A model generated the notes under the pieces. That model was not told the DNA's origin and did no database searches. It saw only the letters and a program-made list of their open reading frames with translations. The translations under genes and the position numbers were made by a program. A DNA stretch of 64,000 bases. Origin: Pontibacterium sinense (GTDB lineage: Bacteria > Pseudomonadota > Gammaproteobacteria > Pseudomonadales > Balneatricaceae). Location: assembly GCF_015209595.1 (NCBI RefSeq), contig NZ_JADEYS010000016.1, positions 1-64,000 on the forward strand, in the 5' to 3' direction. Position 1 is the first letter of the stretch. Every line of letters starts with the position of its first letter. Positions 25,735-35,079 of this stretch are shown here, one piece after another.

Positions 25735-26631
25735 ATGTCTGAAGACAACAGTCTTGCAGTGACCCAGTTGGATGCGTTGATCTCTACGCTGGAAGAGTCA
25801 GTGCTTTTCCTGAATGGAGAAGCCAAAGTTATAAGTTATTCAGTAGGTTCAAACCAGTGGTTAAACCCAATGATTTTGCTGGGGCATGCGGCTAACGAGG
25901 TGTTGCCGGAGACCGTAGTAGCATCATTGAACACGGTATTGGATAAAGCCGCGACTGATGGTGTGCAGCAGTTAGAGCAACTGGTACGTCCTGATAGCGC
26001 ACCGCTGTTGAAAGAGGCGGGCCTGAAGGAGGCGCTCTGGTTGCGTTTGAGCATAGCCCCATCGGGTGATGGCTGGGTGCTGGTCGTAAGAGATGTGAGT
26101 GAACAAAAACGACTATCCCGACGGTCTGGTGGCCAGTCTCAGCGTGATATTTTAACCGGTGCGTATAACCGACGTACCTTGATACCGGTGATTGAGCAGG
26201 CAGTCGCACAGGCTCAGCGATATGACTGGATATGCTCGATACTGGTGATTGATGTTGATGACCTGACGGCGATCAATACTAAATACGGTTGGGACGCTGG
26301 CGATCAGATTCTGCAGCAGATGGTGCGTACATTGGATGCCACCAAGCGGACGGCCGATTTTCTGGCGCGTATCTCTGATGACCGATTAGCACTGTTTTTA
26401 CCCGAGACTAACCGGGAACAAGCTTTGCTGGCGTCTGAACGGGTTCTGAAAATTGCACGGGATATGGTGATTGAAGTTGATGCAGCAGCCGTACCGTTTA
26501 CCGTGAGTATCGGGGCAGCGACTCTGAATGGCGTAGAAGATACCTCGGCGCGGATGCTGGATCGGGCGGAAGATAACTTGGCCGTTGCGTCTCAAAGTGG
26601 TGGTAATCGTGCGGAAGGTGATGAAGCCTGA
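25735..26631 (+). CDS. PAS-GGDEF protein with degenerate catalytic motif (likely c-di-GMP receptor)
   Basis: 298 residues. ATG 25735 is preceded by GGAG with 8-base spacing; GTG 25726 is the longer alternative. A PAS-like domain (15-120) precedes a GGDEF domain (about 135-290). The signature position reads ARISDDRLALFL, so GG(D/E)EF is replaced by SDDRL, and the usual DxDxFKxIND is DVDDLTAINTKYG. Catalysis is unlikely. The I-site RxxD is preserved as RTAD exactly five residues before the motif, which suggests product binding instead. It is monocistronic, with a terminator at 26653-26690. Confidence 0.85.
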   Translation: MSEDNSLAVTQLDALISTLEESVLFLNGEAKVISYSVGSNQWLNPMILLGHAANEVLPETVVASLNTVLDKAATDGVQQLEQLVRPDSAPLLKEAGLKEALWLRLSIAPSGDGWVLVVRDVSEQKRLSRRSGGQSQRDILTGAYNRRTLIPVIEQAVAQAQRYDWICSILVIDVDDLTAINTKYGWDAGDQILQQMVRTLDATKRTADFLARISDDRLALFLPETNREQALLASERVLKIARDMVIEVDAAAVPFTVSIGAATLNGVEDTSARMLDRAEDNLAVASQSGGNRAEGDEA

Positions 26632-26652
26632 CGGTTGATCTAAATCCTTTAT

Positions 26653-26690
26653 AAAGCCAGCCTTTCGCTTGTCGTCAGGCTGGCTTTTTT
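26653..26690 (+). terminator. Terminator of the degenerate GGDEF gene
   Basis: AAAGCCAGCC and GGCTGGCTTT arms about 15 bases apart, followed by TTTT, 21 bp after the stop codon. Confidence 0.85.
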
Positions 26691-26783
26691 ATGTCTGCTC
26701 CTTTAAATGCTTCCAGGAGGATGCCTATCGAACAGATGAGGGCATGCTATATCGTCGCTCAAACTCACTAACCTGCACCCGAT

Positions 26784-28349
26784 TCAGGTCGAAAATGCCT
26801 GAACTGATGATTTCAGATCTTTCACCAGCAACTGCAGTTCTCTGGATGCCTGTGTGGTTTCATCGGCCGCCGACATGTTGCTTTGGGCGATCTCCCTGAT
26901 TGAAACTATGTTCTTGCTGATCTCTTCAGATACGGTGCTCTGTTGTTCTGCTGCACTGGCGATCTGCATCGAATGATCGGAGATGCTCGTCATCGATACA
27001 ACAACCTGGTCAAACGCTTTGCTGGCCTGTACCGCTTGAGAAATCCCGGTTTCTGCCTTGTTGCGGCTTCGTTCCATCGTCGTGGCCGTCGAGTTGACGT
27101 GGACCTGAATAGTTTCAATCGTTTTGCGAATATCGTGTGTCGCTTTTTGGGTCCGTTGCGCCAGTGTACGGACCTCATCGGCCACGACCGCAAACCCCCG
27201 TCCTTGATCACCGGCACGTGCGGCTTCAATTGCCGCATTCAGGGCCAATAGGTTGGTCTGTTCCGCAATATCGCTGATCATCGTAACGATGTCCCCAATC
27301 GCAACGGTTTGCTCACGCAGATGCTCGGATGAATCAGATGCGATGTGCACTTCATCCACGAGGTTTTGCACTGCATTGATCATCTCACTCACCTGTTCTT
27401 TGCCATCCTGGGCATCTAATGAGGCCCGTTGTGAGGCATCCGAGGTATGAGATGTGCTGGCGGCAACCTGTGTCGCGGTCGCGGACATCTGGGTGGCGGC
27501 AGACGCGAGCATATCGCTTTCACAGTTTTGCTGCTGAATACCGCTGGTGGTTTGTTTTAGTGCACCATCGGTCTGGTTGAGTACGCGACTCAGAATCTCA
27601 ATGCTGTCTTCCACACGGCCGGTCAATGTTCTTAAGCGGGCACGCATCATCTGAAGGGCCAGTTGAGCGCTGCCGATATCGTCCATACGGTCGGCCATAA
27701 CCATCTGTGCAAGAGGGTTTTCATACACTTCACTGGTATGCTGACTTAGCAGGACCAACGCACGATATTGGTGATATGAAAAGCCCATGATCATCAACAC
27801 TGTCAGCAAAATGCCTGGCACACGAAATGCTTCTGCCGAGGGAATAAGAGCCAGTGATAACGTCAACAGGGTTAGTCCAGTGACGCCAATAACGAAGCGC
27901 TGAGCCAAATTCGTGGTGCTTCCCGGGGCTTTGATGCGCCCGGATTGAAGTCGGCTATAAATCTGTTCAGCACGTTCAACCTGCTCTCGGGTTGGACGGG
28001 TGCGTACGGATTGGTAACCGGTTTTTTGGCCCTGCTCATCGAACAGTGGCATTACATAGGCTTGTACCCAGTAATAATCACCGTCTTTGCAGCGATTTTT
28101 AACCATGCCCATCCAGGGTTTGTCATTTTTTAGATGGGACCACAAATCATTAAAGGCGGCCTTAGGCATTTCCGGATGCCTCACAATATTGTGATGTTGG
28201 CCGATTAACTCTTCTTCGGTGTAGCCTGCTACGTCACAGAACTCTTTATTGGCGTAGGTGATCTGACCATTGAGGTCAGTCGTGGAAATGAGACGAACGT
28301 TGTCCGGATAACTCCTTTCACGTCCTTGGTGCTGATAAGACAAAGACAT
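26784..28349 (-). CDS. Aer-like methyl-accepting chemotaxis protein with PAS domain
   Basis: 521 residues. An N-terminal PAS domain in Aer style ([20 protein letters not shown], then [17 protein letters not shown], typical of FAD-binding Aer) is followed by two short hydrophobic helices (about 153-195), a HAMP-like stretch and a full signalling domain. The hairpin tip is [18 protein letters not shown], with [19 protein letters not shown] next to it. No periplasmic sensor is present, so it senses an internal redox or energy state rather than an external ligand. Chemotaxis genes are not in the window. Confidence 0.92.
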   Translation of the reverse strand: MSLSYQHQGRERSYPDNVRLISTTDLNGQITYANKEFCDVAGYTEEELIGQHHNIVRHPEMPKAAFNDLWSHLKNDKPWMGMVKNRCKDGDYYWVQAYVMPLFDEQGQKTGYQSVRTRPTREQVERAEQIYSRLQSGRIKAPGSTTNLAQRFVIGVTGLTLLTLSLALIPSAEAFRVPGILLTVLMIMGFSYHQYRALVLLSQHTSEVYENPLAQMVMADRMDDIGSAQLALQMMRARLRTLTGRVEDSIEILSRVLNQTDGALKQTTSGIQQQNCESDMLASAATQMSATATQVAASTSHTSDASQRASLDAQDGKEQVSEMINAVQNLVDEVHIASDSSEHLREQTVAIGDIVTMISDIAEQTNLLALNAAIEAARAGDQGRGFAVVADEVRTLAQRTQKATHDIRKTIETIQVHVNSTATTMERSRNKAETGISQAVQASKAFDQVVVSMTSISDHSMQIASAAEQQSTVSEEISKNIVSIREIAQSNMSAADETTQASRELQLLVKDLKSSVQAFST

Positions 28350-28650
28350 AACACGGGTCCTTCCTGATAAATAAGTAGGGAGCGCAGTGTCGTTATTATT
28401 GTTCGCGCAAAATGTAAGTTAGACGCTCGTTCAACTATTGAATATATTGCGATGCAGTCATTGCACTTTCGTTACAGATGGTAAGAAAAGAAGCACTAAT
28501 GCGCTTAAATGGGTCGTAACTAACGATTAAAAGCTATAACTCGTAGTGAGTTGTTTTGTTTATAGTACAAAATTGTGCGGGTGCAATATTTGTGGGTGAG
28601 TTTCTTTCGATTTCGTTCGAAAGTAGTAAAAACTGGACGTGAACTGTGCG
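28350..28650. other. Non-coding gap between the chemoreceptor and rarD
   Basis: About 300 bp without a supported gene. The right-hand part serves as 3' region of rarD; the left side must hold the promoter of the minus-strand chemoreceptor. A short inverted repeat CTTTCGA/TCGAAAG (28604-28623) is the only structure noticed. Nothing further can be supported. Confidence 0.5.
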
Positions 28651-29556
28651 TCAGCGTGGCTTTCTGGCGAAGAGTGCACTGCTGCTAAAGACAAATAATG
28701 CGCACCAAATCAGCGCAAAGCTGATCAGCTGATGGATGCCGAAAGGTTCCTCATAGAGGAAGACCGCCAACAAAAAATGCCCCGTTGGTGCCAGATAGGT
28801 AAGAAAGCCAATGACTGTCAGGCTCAACCGTTGAGCGGCCGCTGCAAAGGCGAGTAAAGGGAGTGATGTTAGTACGCCCATGGCGATCATACGACCGGCA
28901 TCGGAACCACTGGATATAAAGTGATCTTGTCCGCTGTCCACTAACCAGAACCAGTAGATTAACGCCACAGGGCACAGTACCAGTGTCTCAATCAATAAGC
29001 CGGATAACGTATCAACCGGGGCTTGTTTGCGAATTAGTCCATATATACCAAATGAGCAGGCAAGGACTAAAGAGATCCATGGCAACTCGCCTAGCGCAAT
29101 GATCTGCCAGAGCACGCCCGTGCCGGCAAGTACCAGAGCGATCTTACGAAGTTTATCCTGCTTCTCTCCAAGGACCAGCGTGCCTAGCAGAACGTTAATA
29201 ATGGGTGTCAGGAAATAACCGAGGCTGGACGCCAGAACCTGTCCGTCCGTGACCGCATAGATAAACACACCCCAGTTCACCGCGATGAGTATTGCTGATA
29301 ACCCTAACGTGAACCAGATCCTGGGGTTTTTAAGATGAGGGATACTGTTTTTCCAGCCGCGTATCAGCGTCAATATCAACGCAGTGAACAGGCTGGCCCA
29401 GATCACCCGATGCGCTAACACTTCAAGCGGCGGTAAGTCCGACACTTGTTTGAAGAAGAGTGGGAACAGTCCCCAGATGCCGTACGCGAACAGGGCATAG
29501 ATCAAACCCTGTTGTGCAGCTTTATCGGGCGACTGCGGAGCGGTGTTGTGTGGCAT
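28651..29556 (-). CDS. rarD: RarD-type EamA transporter
   Basis: 301 residues from ATG 29556. The frame runs 65 codons further upstream, but that extension is encoded by the mobile repeat at 29621-29885 and is not part of the family. There are ten membrane helices in two EamA repeats. The RarD opening is GLIYALFAYGIWGLFPLFFKQ, then EVLAHRVIWASLFTALILTL, VNWGVFIYAVTDGQVLASSLGYF and LTVIGFLTYLAPTGHFLLAVFLY. A DMT-superfamily exporter whose substrate is unknown (named after chloramphenicol sensitivity). Confidence 0.9.
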   Translation of the reverse strand: MPHNTAPQSPDKAAQQGLIYALFAYGIWGLFPLFFKQVSDLPPLEVLAHRVIWASLFTALILTLIRGWKNSIPHLKNPRIWFTLGLSAILIAVNWGVFIYAVTDGQVLASSLGYFLTPIINVLLGTLVLGEKQDKLRKIALVLAGTGVLWQIIALGELPWISLVLACSFGIYGLIRKQAPVDTLSGLLIETLVLCPVALIYWFWLVDSGQDHFISSGSDAGRMIAMGVLTSLPLLAFAAAAQRLSLTVIGFLTYLAPTGHFLLAVFLYEEPFGIHQLISFALIWCALFVFSSSALFARKPR

Positions 29557-29620
29557 CTGGGACTCAGTATTGGACGAAAAGGCGCCGAGTTTACGCCTTT
29601 TCCAATCAAGCTGCACGCTA

Positions 29621-29885
29621 AGGAACCTGCGAACAAGTCCGAAACACCTCTGGCATTCAGAGCAGTGCGAGATCAAGGCGACGGTTACAGCCATGCTGGT
29701 TGCCTGGCGAAAACCGTTAACACAGAGATCGAAATGCTCTGAATGCCCCATTGGGCGGGCGTTAAAACAGCTTTCTGCTTTGTCAGGAAGCTTGAAAAGG
29801 ACCCGTCATTCCACTGCGCTTCCTTTCGCTCATAAAGCTGTTTTATCGTCCGCAGAGAAAGTCTCGGACTTATTCGCAGGTTCCT
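29621..29885. mobile_element. 265-bp MITE-like element with nested inverted repeats
   Basis: Terminal inverted repeats of 22 bp (29621-29642 and 29864-29885) differ at one position; the outer part reads AGGAACCTGCGAA. Inside are a perfect 13-bp pair (29652-29664 with 29735-29747, GGCATTCAGAGCA) and a perfect 12-bp pair (29763-29774 with 29834-29845, TAAAACAGCTTT). No transposase is encoded. A diverged half copy lies at 140-241 and a solo 14-bp end at 49425-49438. No clear target duplication is visible. It sits just upstream of rarD and could affect its promoter. Confidence 0.75.
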
Positions 29886-29922
29886 CTGGCTTATACGATG
29901 GTCTGTTGCAGAAAAGGAACGA

Positions 29923-31287
29923 TCAGATCCAACCTAGCCATTGCCACCAGAGGTAGTCCAACGGTAGCAGTATCAGAATCGTCAGTGTGGCGGATATCAG
30001 ACAGAAACGGATGGCATGGCGGAGTGGCTCCTTCGACAGCTGCATGGCAACAATTAAGGGTGCTGATTGGTACGGCATCAGGATCGTGGAGAATCCCAGC
30101 ACTTGTGTCATCAGCACCGCTTTAATTGTCATGCCTGCGTTACTGGCCATTTGGTCGGCAAAGGGCGTAAGTACCGCAGGGACGCCCGGCAATGTTGCCA
30201 CCAGCGCTGTCATTATGGCGGTGCCGGAGAGTGATGCATAGTTTAGTGCAGGATTGTCCGGATTCAACGGAATCCAGCTGTTCAGTGCATTAGCTAATAC
30301 GTTGCCCAGTCCGGTGGTATTGATGACCGCTCCAAGCGCCAGAATTCCGGCCAGAAAAGCCATCAGGTTGAAATTCATCTTTTCATTGAAGGTTTTGCTA
30401 TCCACCAGTCCAACTTTGGGCATTAGTAGGAACAGAGCTGCTGTCATTCCGATCCAGGCGGGTGAGATGTGATGAAGTGAATCGGTAAACCAGAAGGCCA
30501 GTGCGGTGCCTAACACCAAAATAAGTTTGCGCTGGCCATGGTTGTCGTTGCTGCTGGTTTGAGGCGCGCTGTGTAGTTGAGGTTTGTCCGGAAACAACAG
30601 CAGGATCAATCCGATAATCAACAGTCCTTTTAGCAGGCCAAGTACCGGGAAGTGCAGCAGAAGATATTCAGCGTAGCCTGGGCTGATGCCGTGGATAGTT
30701 TCGGCGGCGCCAATAAAGACCATATTGGGTACGTTCGCAGGTAGTACAGCGAACGTTGGCACATGACAACCAAACGCGACGGCCAGCGCTGTCCCTGTAC
30801 GACCTTTACTACCGGGCATAAAGCCGCAGCTATCCGCAATAGCGATGGCTATTGGCACCAGCAAAACTGCACGGCCTAGTGATGAAGGCATCACAAAGCC
30901 TAATAGTACGGAGGCTGTGACAATGCCGAATATCAGGCGGGTGTAGCTGCCGTTTACACGCTGACTTAGTGTCTGGGCAATCCTTCCCCCCAACCCCGTG
31001 GTGTTGATCGCCATGCCGAATATGAGACCGGAAAAAATCAGCCACATGGCCGCAGAGCTGAAGCCCGCAAACACAACTTCGGGTGGCGCAACCGCAAATA
31101 GGATTGTTGCCAGCATGAAAATGAGTGCGGTGAGATGGTCCGGCAGTAGAGCTGCAGCCCAGAACAGAATCGCAAATAGCACCAGCGCTGCCCCCCAGGC
31201 CTGTTCGCTGGTGAGCCCTGCCGGTTGCAGAATGATGATCAATGCGCCGCAAAGTAATGTAATTAGGGCGGTAATAAGCTTTTGCAT
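29923..31287 (-). CDS. SLC13/DASS-family (divalent anion:sodium type) permease
   Basis: 454 residues, about 12 membrane helices in two repeats. Family-type motifs are the two N-T-x-G hairpins (IFGMAINTTGLGGRIAQTLS and LALGAVINTTGLGNVLANAL) and the later PVIVPAL-like segments (GVPAVLTPFADQMA, MPYQSAPLIVAMQLS). The substrate may be a dicarboxylate, sulfate or similar anion; not resolvable. It is divergent from an AraC-family regulator, which probably controls it. Confidence 0.82.
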   Translation of the reverse strand: MQKLITALITLLCGALIIILQPAGLTSEQAWGAALVLFAILFWAAALLPDHLTALIFMLATILFAVAPPEVVFAGFSSAAMWLIFSGLIFGMAINTTGLGGRIAQTLSQRVNGSYTRLIFGIVTASVLLGFVMPSSLGRAVLLVPIAIAIADSCGFMPGSKGRTGTALAVAFGCHVPTFAVLPANVPNMVFIGAAETIHGISPGYAEYLLLHFPVLGLLKGLLIIGLILLLFPDKPQLHSAPQTSSNDNHGQRKLILVLGTALAFWFTDSLHHISPAWIGMTAALFLLMPKVGLVDSKTFNEKMNFNLMAFLAGILALGAVINTTGLGNVLANALNSWIPLNPDNPALNYASLSGTAIMTALVATLPGVPAVLTPFADQMASNAGMTIKAVLMTQVLGFSTILMPYQSAPLIVAMQLSKEPLRHAIRFCLISATLTILILLPLDYLWWQWLGWI

Positions 31288-31387
31288 AGGAAGGCTTTCA
31301 GTCCGGTGTAAATCGTATCGATTGCTAAGGTGATCATTCTGAGCCTTAATGTAGAGGTAAACATGCGATAAATAGACAGGTAATGTT

Positions 31388-32191
31388 GTGAAACGGACAA
31401 GAAGACCGCCCAGCGGGATTGGCTCGATTGATGACCCTTTGAGACCGATTCTTGGAATGAGCGGTGTGATGCGAGGTGATGAGGATGTGATCCCACACGC
31501 CCATCCGCGTGCTCAGCTGGTGTATGCATCGGTGGGTGCTATACGTGTGAATACGCCCGATGGCACTTGGGTTATTCCGCAGACCCAGGCGGTTTGGGTA
31601 CCTGGAGGCTTAGAGCATCAGGTCTGTGCGGTGTCTCCGGCGGAGGTGCGTCATCTGTATATTGATCAGCGGCAGTTTCAGGCGTTACCCACACAGTGCA
31701 GTGTTTTGGAGGTATCTCCTTTTTTACGTGAGTTGATCCTCCGAGCGGTCAGTCATGGTCGAGAATATCTGCCTGACAGTCCGGCGGCCCATTTGATGGC
31801 CGTCATTGGTGATGAGTTGCAGGCGTTGGAGCCTTCGCCTCTTTATCTACCGTCGGCGAATGATCGCAGGGTCATACGGGTCATGGAAAAGCTCAGGGAA
31901 GACCCCGCTGACAATCGAGGACAGGAGGATTGGGCAGCGGATGTCGGGGCCAGTGGCCGTACCTTAGGGCGTTTGTTTTTGCGCGAAACCGGGATGAGCT
32001 TTGGTCAGTGGCGTCAGCAGTTACGTTTACAGGAGGCTGTAAAGCTATTGGCAGAAGGCAAAGGGGTCACTGAAGTGGCGCTGATTCTGGGCTATCGCAG
32101 CCCCAGCGCATTTGTGGCGATGTTTCGTAAAGCGCTAGGGAAACCGCCCAAACAGTATTGTATGGATCCCGTTATGGCCCCGTCAGAATAA
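31388..32191 (+). CDS. AraC-family regulator, NimR-like
   Basis: 267 residues from GTG 31388; the ribosome site is weak. An N-terminal cupin carries the metal-like pair HAHPRAQLVYASVG and a PDGTWVIPQTQAVWVPGGLEH stretch. The C-terminal pair of helix-turn-helix motifs reads WAADVGASGRTLGRLFLRET and ALILGYRSPSAFVAMFRKAL. Cupin-AraC proteins of this shape (NimR/YeaM type) usually sit divergent to the transporter they control; here that is the SLC13 permease. rnz follows after 15 bp. Confidence 0.87.
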   Translation: MKRTRRPPSGIGSIDDPLRPILGMSGVMRGDEDVIPHAHPRAQLVYASVGAIRVNTPDGTWVIPQTQAVWVPGGLEHQVCAVSPAEVRHLYIDQRQFQALPTQCSVLEVSPFLRELILRAVSHGREYLPDSPAAHLMAVIGDELQALEPSPLYLPSANDRRVIRVMEKLREDPADNRGQEDWAADVGASGRTLGRLFLRETGMSFGQWRQQLRLQEAVKLLAEGKGVTEVALILGYRSPSAFVAMFRKALGKPPKQYCMDPVMAPSE

Positions 32192-32206
32192 AAGGTAACC
32201 GATGGT

Positions 32207-33241
32207 ATGCAGATTACATTTTTAGGGACCTCTTCCGGAACGCCGACACGGAGCCGAAATGTGAGTGCCGTCGCGCTCAATCCGGAAGGTAAACGTGACT
32301 GGTATCTCATTGATTGTGGTGAAGGGACACAGCACCGTTTGCTGCGGGCTCCGTTGTCTTTGATGAAGCTGCGGGCGATTCTGATCACGCATATGCACGG
32401 TGATCATTGCTACGGGTTGCCGGGATTGCTGGCATCCGCTCAGCTGTCGGGGAGAACCGAACCACTGACGTTGATTGGTCCAGCTGCATTGCAGCCGTTT
32501 TTGCAGGCAATGATGCAATTTGCAGAGCTCAGCCTGGAGTATGAACTGCACTTTGTGACGGTGGAAAGCCGGCAGCAGGTGTGGGATGAGCAGGGTATGA
32601 AGATCAGTTGTTGTCCGTTGTCTCATCGTGTTCCCAGCTATGGATATCGTTTTGAGGAGACAGATGTTGAGCGCACATTACAGGTAGAAAAACTCAAAGA
32701 GGAAGGTATTCCTAGTGGACCTCAGTGGCGCGAGTTACAGCAAGGGAAAACGGTGACGCTGAGCGATGGACGGGTATTGGATGGGCAGCAATATTCACAA
32801 CCTGCCCGTAAAGGACGCGTGGCCGTTATCGGTGGCGACAACGATAAACCCGAGCTGTTGGCGGGGCTCTGCTGTCATGCCGATCTGTTGGTGCATGAAG
32901 CAACCTATACGCAGGCGATTGCCGAGAAGGTGGGTTCGGCACCCCAGCATTCGACGGCTGCAGACGTTGCCGCGTTTGCTGAATCCGCCTCGTTGCCACA
33001 TCTGATTCTGACGCACTTTAGTCCGCGTTACCTTGATAAACCTGCGACTCCGTCAGCCAACGGTCAGCGTAAATATCTGACAATGGATGATCTGCGGCAG
33101 GAAGCGATAAAGGAATACGCTGGGCATCTATGTCTCGCGGAGGATCTGGAGCGTTATACGGTGACGCGAGAGGGGCAACTGATGCGTGAAACTTTGCTTA
33201 AGAGGGGCAGATCGAAATCACGGGTAGAGCTTGATGATTAA
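32207..33241 (+). CDS. rnz: Ribonuclease Z
   Basis: 344 residues. Metallo-beta-lactamase fold: THMHGDHCYGLPGLLAS carries the zinc ligands, preceded by the LGTSSGTPTRSRNVSA opening of tRNase Z. CPLSHRVPSYGYRFEE, GDNDK and THFSPRY follow in family order, with a complete exosite-like insert (VERTLQVEKLKEEGIPSGP). Processes the 3' ends of tRNA precursors lacking CCA, or acts as a general endo/exonuclease. The last codons form a strong hairpin with downstream DNA (33221-33255). Confidence 0.93.
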   Translation: MQITFLGTSSGTPTRSRNVSAVALNPEGKRDWYLIDCGEGTQHRLLRAPLSLMKLRAILITHMHGDHCYGLPGLLASAQLSGRTEPLTLIGPAALQPFLQAMMQFAELSLEYELHFVTVESRQQVWDEQGMKISCCPLSHRVPSYGYRFEETDVERTLQVEKLKEEGIPSGPQWRELQQGKTVTLSDGRVLDGQQYSQPARKGRVAVIGGDNDKPELLAGLCCHADLLVHEATYTQAIAEKVGSAPQHSTAADVAAFAESASLPHLILTHFSPRYLDKPATPSANGQRKYLTMDDLRQEAIKEYAGHLCLAEDLERYTVTREGQLMRETLLKRGRSKSRVELDD

Positions 33242-33255
33242 GTAAGCTCTACCCG
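33221..33255. terminator. Strong hairpin over the rnz stop codon
   Basis: Twelve-base perfect arms, CGGGTAGAGCTT (33221-33232) and AAGCTCTACCCG (33244-33255), 11 bases apart, include the end of rnz. Only a weak T tract (GAGCTTTG) follows. It lies between the converging rnz and hisC genes, probably as a shared 3' structure. Confidence 0.6.
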
Positions 33256-33287
33256 GAGCTTTGCCGCGACGACAAATGAGTGGCTGA

Positions 33288-34361
33288 TTAGCCCATGGAA
33301 ATAATGTCAGGGTGCCGTTTCAGTGTGTCTACCAGCAGCTGCATCTCTTCGGGTGTGCCGATGGTGATACGCAGGTGGTTGTCGATGCCCGGTTTGCTAA
33401 AGTGGCGTACCAAAACCTTATTTGCGCGCAAGAACCCCATGAGCTCAGCCGCTTCAACGTAGCGGTGGCTGGTAAACAGGAAGTTAGTTTTGGACGGTAC
33501 CGTCACAAAACCCAGCTCAGCTAACGCTTTTTCCGTCCACTCGCGAGTATCGATGATTTTCTGTGTGGTTTCACGGAAGTAGGCGTCATCTTTAATCGCA
33601 GCGACAGAGGATGCAATTGCCAGCATATCCAGCGGGTAGGAGTTAAAGCTGTTTTTGACGCGCTCAAGGCCGGCAATCAGGTCTTCGTGTCCCACTGCAT
33701 AACCCACCCGCATTCCCGCCAGTGAGCGAGATTTAGAGAAGGTTTGAATGACCAGAACGTTGTCGTAGCGATTGATCAGCTCGACTGCGCTGGTGGCACC
33801 AAAATCAACATAAGCCTCGTCGACCACGACCAGAGATTCGGTATTGCGCTGTAACAGCGCTTCGATCTCGCTCAATGCTAGGGCGCGCCCGGTAGGGGCG
33901 TTGGGATTGGCGAAGATAATACCCGCGTTAGGTTCTGCGTAATCGTTCAGATCGATGCTGAAGTCATCGCACAACGGAATCTGCTTGTACTCTATGTCGT
34001 ACAGGTTGCAGTACACGTCATAAAAGCTGTAGGTGGTTTCCGGCAGCAAGAGCGGATGTTCCTGACGGAAAAAAGCCATAAAAGTAAGGGCTAATACTTC
34101 GTCAGAACCGTTGCCCACAAATACATTTTTCTTTTCCAGCGAGAAATGATCTGCCAGCGCCTGTTTTAATTCAGCGCAATCCGGATCTGAGTAGAGGCGC
34201 AATCGATCCAGTGGAAAGTCTCGAATAGCAGCTTCCGCAGCAGGCGACGGGGGGTAAGGGTTTTCGTTAGTATTTAATTTAGTGATACCGGTGTCTTTCG
34301 GCTGTTCACCGGGAACGTAAGGGGTGAGGCCGTTAACCGCCTCGCTCCAATATTTACTCAT
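33288..34361 (-). CDS. hisC: Histidinol-phosphate aminotransferase
   Basis: 357 residues, PLP class I/II aminotransferase. TKLNTNENPYPPSPAAEAAI is the HisC substrate loop, NVFVGNGSDEVLALTFMAFF the cofactor-binding helix, NPNAPTGRALALSEIEALL the Asn-Pro region, VDEAYVDFG the Asp/Tyr site, and the PLP Lys lies in TFSKSRSLAGMRVGYAVG. C-terminal substrate Arg in HLRITIGTPEEM. Converts imidazole acetol phosphate and Glu in histidine synthesis. It is detached from other his genes here. Confidence 0.93.
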   Translation of the reverse strand: MSKYWSEAVNGLTPYVPGEQPKDTGITKLNTNENPYPPSPAAEAAIRDFPLDRLRLYSDPDCAELKQALADHFSLEKKNVFVGNGSDEVLALTFMAFFRQEHPLLLPETTYSFYDVYCNLYDIEYKQIPLCDDFSIDLNDYAEPNAGIIFANPNAPTGRALALSEIEALLQRNTESLVVVDEAYVDFGATSAVELINRYDNVLVIQTFSKSRSLAGMRVGYAVGHEDLIAGLERVKNSFNSYPLDMLAIASSVAAIKDDAYFRETTQKIIDTREWTEKALAELGFVTVPSKTNFLFTSHRYVEAAELMGFLRANKVLVRHFSKPGIDNHLRITIGTPEEMQLLVDTLKRHPDIISMG

Positions 34362-34529
34362 GGCGCTGACTTATCTTCTCTGTCAAAAAGGAGTGTGCCC
34401 GCGGACACAGGATAGTGTCTGAGCATATCAGAGAAGAGTGTTGAAATCCGCAAAAAAGCACGCGCGAAATATGGCTCGCCCATACCCTGTTTATAGGTGC
34501 ATTCTCATCTTATGGGTCGAGGGTTGCGA

Positions 34530-34742
34530 TCAGCGACGCGAAATTTCCCGCATCAAACTGCTCAGATCCATATCTTGCATAGCAGCAAGTGAATCGAGGT
34601 CTCCGGCAACAGGAGGTAAATTGCTTTTACGCTTCTTGGCCTCTTTTTTCTCTTCGACCAATTGTTCGAGTTTTTGCTGAATTATATCGAGTTGTTCAAG
34701 ACTCAAGGGCATCAGCTTCTGGCTGATTTCGTCGTTTATCAT
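34530..34742 (-). CDS. Small hypothetical protein with basic coiled-coil
   Basis: 70 residues from ATG 34742 (MINDEISQKLMPLSLEQLDI); the ORF could open three codons earlier. Highly charged helix LEQLVEEKKEAKKRKSNLPP followed by an acidic segment DLDSLAAMQDMDLSSLMREI. No recognised domain and a weak ribosome site, but composition and helical periodicity look protein-like. It lies alone between hisC and a 328-bp gap. Confidence 0.45.
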   Translation of the reverse strand: MINDEISQKLMPLSLEQLDIIQQKLEQLVEEKKEAKKRKSNLPPVAGDLDSLAAMQDMDLSSLMREISRR

Positions 34743-34751
34743 AGTGAGCAA

Positions 34752-35079
34752 TATGTACTACCAAGCAGATGAATAGGACGTCCTTATTACTGCTAATAAG
34801 CGCCTGATACTTGTTAGGAATAAAAGTTCAGGGGTGAGCTTATTAAATTGTAGTCCCTTTCCCGGAAATAAACCGCGTTTGGCAAGTGAATACCAAGTGG
34901 TATTGCCGGGTTCCTGATAATGAGGAGAACGAACTTTATAACTAAATATAAGCGCGTTGCAATATACGACAATAAAATTCGTTCAGATCAGCGGTTAAAT
35001 TTGATTAACCGCTGGGCGCTACTGACCATCAACCGTAAAACTCAGAAAAGATAAAGCGTACGTTCGTTTAATTAAGGGC
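34752..35079. other. Non-coding gap with one perfect hairpin
   Basis: No gene is supported. The main feature is a perfect hairpin with arms CAGCGGTTAA (34989-34998) and TTAACCGCTG (35005-35014) around a 6-base loop; no T run follows on either strand, so it is not a classical terminator. It lies 66 bp after the bacteriohemerythrin stop codon, on the 3' side of that minus-strand gene. Confidence 0.5.

Noticed and set aside
29557-29751. N-terminal extension of RarD by 65 residues
   Set aside because: Encoded by the MITE-like repeat; family proteins start at the ATG at 29556.
34989-35014. Perfect hairpin as an intrinsic terminator
   Set aside because: No T run on either strand; kept only as a hairpin.
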